64,000 nucleotides of DNA, taken from assembly GCF_963678975.1 (NCBI RefSeq), contig NC_089285.1:7054694-7118693 (forward strand). The letters run 5' to 3'. Position 1 is the stretch's first letter, and the number at the start of each line of letters is the position of its first letter. The stretch comes from Dysidea avara (taxonomy: Eukaryota > Porifera > Demospongiae > Dictyoceratida > Dysideidae). A program made the translations under genes and the position numbers. Under the pieces are notes generated by a model. That model did no database searches, had not been told where the DNA came from, and saw only the letters and a list, made by a program, of their open reading frames with translations. This document shows, in pieces, positions 60,851 through 64,000 of the stretch.

Positions 60851-62411
60851 ATGGCGGAAAGTGTAGAGTTGTATCGTTCGTGGACTGTTGATCAATTGAA
60901 GACTTTTCAGCGAGAGAGGCGGATACCCCTAACTGGAAACAAGGCTGAACTGGTTCAAAAAGTTGCTGATGTTGTTTATACAGATAGATTAGAAGAGGAA
61001 ATCGAGGCTACCGCATTTCAATGTGTCACGTATACAAGTCCACCAAGTGAGCAACTGCCAGCTGATGGTTGGACAGGAGACGACTTTCCGTTAGTGAGGG
61101 AAGGTAATGTTACCGCATATCTTAAGGAAAAGGGAGGCTACACCAAGAATTTTCAAACTGGTGTTCGTTTATGTCAGTGTAGCTACTTGTTTGATTTGGA
61201 GATGGCAAAAGCTGATGACACTACTTTCATAAAAGCTAAATGTCGACCTACTATGCGGAAGAACCCTCCATTCTACTCTCTATTTACAAAGTTACAGGAT
61301 GGAAGACCTGTAGCTGGAAATTGTAAGTGTCCTGCTGGGGAAACACAGAGTTGTGTACATATAGCTGCACTACTTATTACACTTACCGAGATCACTCCAC
61401 AAGCATGCACAAGTGTGAGGTGTGCTTGGTCTAGGCCTACACAAAGTGGAAAGCCATCCTTTGTAGTAGACTTAGATTTTGGAAAGTCATCTGTTGATGG
61501 CTATGTTGCATTCACTGGGCCTGTTGTAAAAGTTGATGACTTGTTGCAACAGTTGGAGAGTGCTGGATGTGACTCAGGTGTCCAGCATTATTTTAAGCAG
61601 GAAGAAGAAAGGTCCTTGCAATCAGCTCCTCCACCTAGTGCTAATCCTGTATTAATCGACCCACTTGATAAGTTATCTGACATCGCTTCTATTCGAGATG
61701 TTAATGTCGATGATCTTGTTGAGGCGCTAAAGCCGACAGCTGAAGAGGTTGAGTTAATCCAAGTCATGACCATTGGTCAAAGACATAATCCATTGTGGTT
61801 AGATGCAAGACAGTGGAGAATCACGTCTAGCAATTTTGGTAGGGTTTGCAACAGAGCATTCCGACGATTGTATCCTCCTTCACTGGTTAAATCTCTGTTA
61901 GGAGATTATGGTATTCCCCACACAGCAGCACTGCGGTGGGGATGTGACCACGAGTCAAATGCTATACACCAATACATTCAACAGAGTGGTGCTCAGGTTG
62001 AAGAATGTGGTGTATACCTGAGTGTAGAATTTCCTTACCTGGCAACATCTCCTGATGGAATCATTCCCCTTGCAAATGGAAAGTTTGGAGTGGTAGAGGT
62101 TAAGTGTCCCTATAAGCACCGAAATAATTCTATTGAAGTGGCTTGCAAGGACCCTGCATTTTGTTTGTTTAGAAATACCGAAAATGGCCAAATATCTCTC
62201 AATCGCCGGCATGATTACTACTTTCAAGTGACAGGTCAGATTGCACTCACAGGTGCAGAATTGTGATTTTGTGGTATGGACAGACGTAGACATTCATATT
62301 GAGCGGATTATGTTTGATGTTGAACTATGGACAGATATGAAGGATAAACTCTCTCATTTTTACTTCTCTACACTAGGTGTTGAAGCTTTAGATAGGTTAT
62401 GTAATATGTAG
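60851..62411 (+). CDS. SAP-SWIM-YqaJ nuclease gene of ISL2EU transposon, one frameshift near the end
   Basis: The ATG at 60851 opens 471 codons. Domains: SAP (about residues 7-40, SWTVDQLKTFQRERRIPLTG, DNA binding), SWIM zinc finger (CKCPAGETQSCVH, about 158-170, CxC-x7-CxH), then a YqaJ-type restriction-fold nuclease (WLDARQWRITSSNFGRVC, LRWGCDHESNAI, TSPDGI, VVEVKCPYKHR). The catalytic Asp (SPDG) and E-x-K (VEVK) are present. The frame stops at TGA 62264-62266, but homologous-looking sequence goes on in the next frame (DFVVWTDVDIHIERIMFD...) to TAG 62409-62411, so one base appears lost at about 62264. In the family this protein accompanies the transposase; its exact role is not established. 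No introns. Confidence 0.8.
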
Positions 62412-62616
62412 TATTAATTTATATAAGGTTATGTGTGTTATTACGCATGGGTTATGTATACATGTAGTATTGATGGGTTGTGTAGTTCAATGTAAGCTAA
62501 TTATTTTATGTCACTTGTAAATTACAATAAATGTTCTGCTATAAAGTACCAACTACACTTATTGTTGTACAATACCCAGAAAATAAAAAAAATACATATA
62601 TATGTATACATTATAG

Positions 62617-64000
62617 CTACTTAATCAATTTTTGTTTCAAGTTACATAGTGCACCAGCTACAAGGACCATATCATCCACAATCTTCTTGTTCACTCTGTT
62701 GCTTAATGTTTCAGATAAAGCCTTGTACTCCTTTAACCGTTTGATGGCATTCTCCACTCTAATCCGTGCACTGGCAATTGTCCGAGAATTCAAACCTTCC
62801 TGTGCAGTAAGGCGACCTTCACTTAAGAAACTCGGAATGGTCAAAAAACATCTCTTCTGAGCAAAAAGATCCCGTGCATTGTATCCTTTGTCAGCAAGGA
62901 TTCTTTGGCCTGGTTTCAATTGATCTAGTATCCCACTATGCTCTATAGTAAACCGATCACTGCTGTTTCCAGAAAATCCGGGTGAAACATACACAAAAAC
63001 TCCAGTAAAAGTGTCTATAGCTACTAAATACTTTACTGTGGTATGACTTTTATAATCACTGTATGAAGATTTCTGTGTAGCTAAGTTACTTGGCCTTTCA
63101 ATAAAAATTTCAGTTCCATCAATAATGGCTACAGCATTGGGTAATAAATTGTAGGGAGGATCAATTGGGCCAATAGTTGTTTGTGGCCATCTAATAAGTT
63201 GTTTCAACTGAACTTTCAGCATTGGTATCCACTGATTTAGAATACGGGATACTGTGCTTTGATCAATATTAAAGCGAAAAGCTAAATCACTTTGCGGAAA
63301 GTTGTAACGAACCCTCATCATAACCAAGAGCAACTTTTGAGATGGATCTAGTTCATCACGTGCTCCTCTTTTTCTTACTGCAGGAATTATCCACGCTAAA
63401 AGACATTCAAATACCTTCCGAGGAAGGCCAGTGTACATTTGTAGTTTACTTTCAGTAAGTAGGCTCAAACTTAATCGCTGCACAGTGCTGTTGAAAGTCT
63501 CAAGTTTTTGTTTCAATGCCAAGTTCTCTGCACGTAGCTCACTGTTTTCTTGCTCTACCTGAGCACACCTGGAGACAATACTTGCAACATCAGGTGAACT
63601 AAGATCATGTGGTTGTGAAACAGGTGTACCACTTACTATCATAGCAGGTTCACAGCACAGCTCAGCATTAATAACCAGTTGAGTACTACTGGAGGCTGTA
63701 CCTGGGTCTTCAGCATCAAGACCATGCAAATGTGATTGTATGGGAACAGTATCTGACTGAGTATCTTCAGTTCTATCAGTAAATTCAGTAGATTCAAGGT
63801 ACAACTCAGCATCCAAGTCCAGTTGAGAAGTACTTGAGGCTGTACAAATATCAAGGCTTACACGGATAGTTTCTGGCTGAGTATCTTGCAGTGACAAATC
63901 ATCAAGATCTTCATCCTGATATCCACTGGTTGTATCCTGCATATCTTCTTCCTCTATCCTAGCTTTCTTTGATGCTGGAGTGGTGCTGGGCTTCTTAAAA
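62617..64000 (-). CDS. DDE_Tnp_4-family transposase of ISL2EU transposon, N-terminus outside window
   Basis: At least 460 codons open from the right edge to a stop at 62617. Order from the N-side: a basic NLS-like stretch (KKPSTTPASKKARIEEED), an acidic Ser/Thr/Asp/Gln-rich region with an internal imperfect repeat (ICTASSTSQLDLDAELYLES and TASSSTQLVINAELCCEPA), a leucine-zipper-like coiled coil (QVEQENSELRAENLALKQKL), a helix-turn-helix (QSDLAFRFNIDQSTVSRILN), then the catalytic core with Asp in AIIDGTEIFIERP, Asp in ILADKGYNARDLF and Glu in RIRVENAIKRLK. All three acidic residues are intact and no frameshift is seen, so this copy may be functional. Family members usually start with a THAP zinc finger, which would lie right of the window. 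Confidence 0.85.
   Translation of the reverse strand, partial: FKKPSTTPASKKARIEEEDMQDTTSGYQDEDLDDLSLQDTQPETIRVSLDICTASSTSQLDLDAELYLESTEFTDRTEDTQSDTVPIQSHLHGLDAEDPGTASSSTQLVINAELCCEPAMIVSGTPVSQPHDLSSPDVASIVSRCAQVEQENSELRAENLALKQKLETFNSTVQRLSLSLLTESKLQMYTGLPRKVFECLLAWIIPAVRKRGARDELDPSQKLLLVMMRVRYNFPQSDLAFRFNIDQSTVSRILNQWIPMLKVQLKQLIRWPQTTIGPIDPPYNLLPNAVAIIDGTEIFIERPSNLATQKSSYSDYKSHTTVKYLVAIDTFTGVFVYVSPGFSGNSSDRFTIEHSGILDQLKPGQRILADKGYNARDLFAQKRCFLTIPSFLSEGRLTAQEGLNSRTIASARIRVENAIKRLKEYKALSETLSNRVNKKIVDDMVLVAGALCNLKQKLIK

Larger units (their letters stand above)
60531..64000. mobile_element. ISL2EU-type DNA transposon, right end outside window
   Basis: A SAP-SWIM-YqaJ gene (+) and a DDE_Tnp_4-type transposase (-) are convergent and 200 bp apart. 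Pairing of these two genes is the recognised hallmark of ISL2EU (IS4EU) elements. The left boundary is not resolved; it lies between the LINE fragment (60483) and the YqaJ start (60851). No inverted repeat can be tested because the right end is missing. Confidence 0.7.

Noticed and set aside
60851..62411. Viral recombinase gene suggesting an integrated virus
   Set aside because: The YqaJ domain name comes from viral relatives, but SAP-SWIM-YqaJ beside a DDE_Tnp_4 transposase is the layout of an ISL2EU transposon.

Overview
The window is eukaryotic nuclear DNA: multi-exon genes with GT-AG introns, AT-rich intergenic sequence, (TG)n/(CA)n microsatellites, tRNA-derived SINEs, LINE fragments and many MITEs. 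The gene content points to an early-branching animal. It includes tandem immunoglobulin (Ig) exons, a CHFR orthologue with FHA, RING and PBZ modules, a secreted intelectin/fibrinogen-like protein, and transposons of the ISL2EU, MULE and hAT types. A demosponge is the best guess, but this is inference without any database search.

Layout. 1-17.1 kb, + strand: the 3' part of a single-pass transmembrane receptor with at least nine Ig domains. Each domain lies on its own symmetric phase 1-1 exon, followed by a transmembrane exon and a 42-residue cytoplasmic tail; the 5' end lies outside the window. 17.1-21.9 kb: intergenic sequence with MITEs, a large fold-back and two possible orphan first exons. 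21.95-34.07 kb: a decayed, nested region bounded by matching 26-bp inverted repeats. It carries the N-terminus and DGTY segment of a MULE-type transposase, a 126/130-bp tandem array whose unit looks like a 78-nt exon plus a 48-nt intron, a GRPK-type transposase C-terminus, a CXXC zinc-finger exon spliced in frame toward an OTU-type cysteine protease, and a long fold-back. 34.1-40 kb: nested MITEs. 40.1-41.0 kb: intelectin-like secreted protein. 42.3-52.6 kb: CHFR, complete in 15 exons (596 codons when joined), with SINEs and MITEs in its introns. 52.6-60.5 kb: repeats with LINE 3' fragments. 60.5-64 kb: an ISL2EU-type DNA transposon with convergent SAP-SWIM-YqaJ and DDE transposase genes, running off the right edge.

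The host genes (Ig receptor, intelectin-like, CHFR) look intact. Most transposon genes carry frameshifts or stops; the DDE transposase at 62.6-64 kb is an exception. A short palindromic motif around CTCTAATAGAG recurs about 20 times across otherwise different repeats and introns. The strongest candidates for something new are the CXXC-OTU gene inside the MULE-like locus, the exon/intron-like tandem array, and the invariant extra C-x8-C pair in all nine Ig domains.
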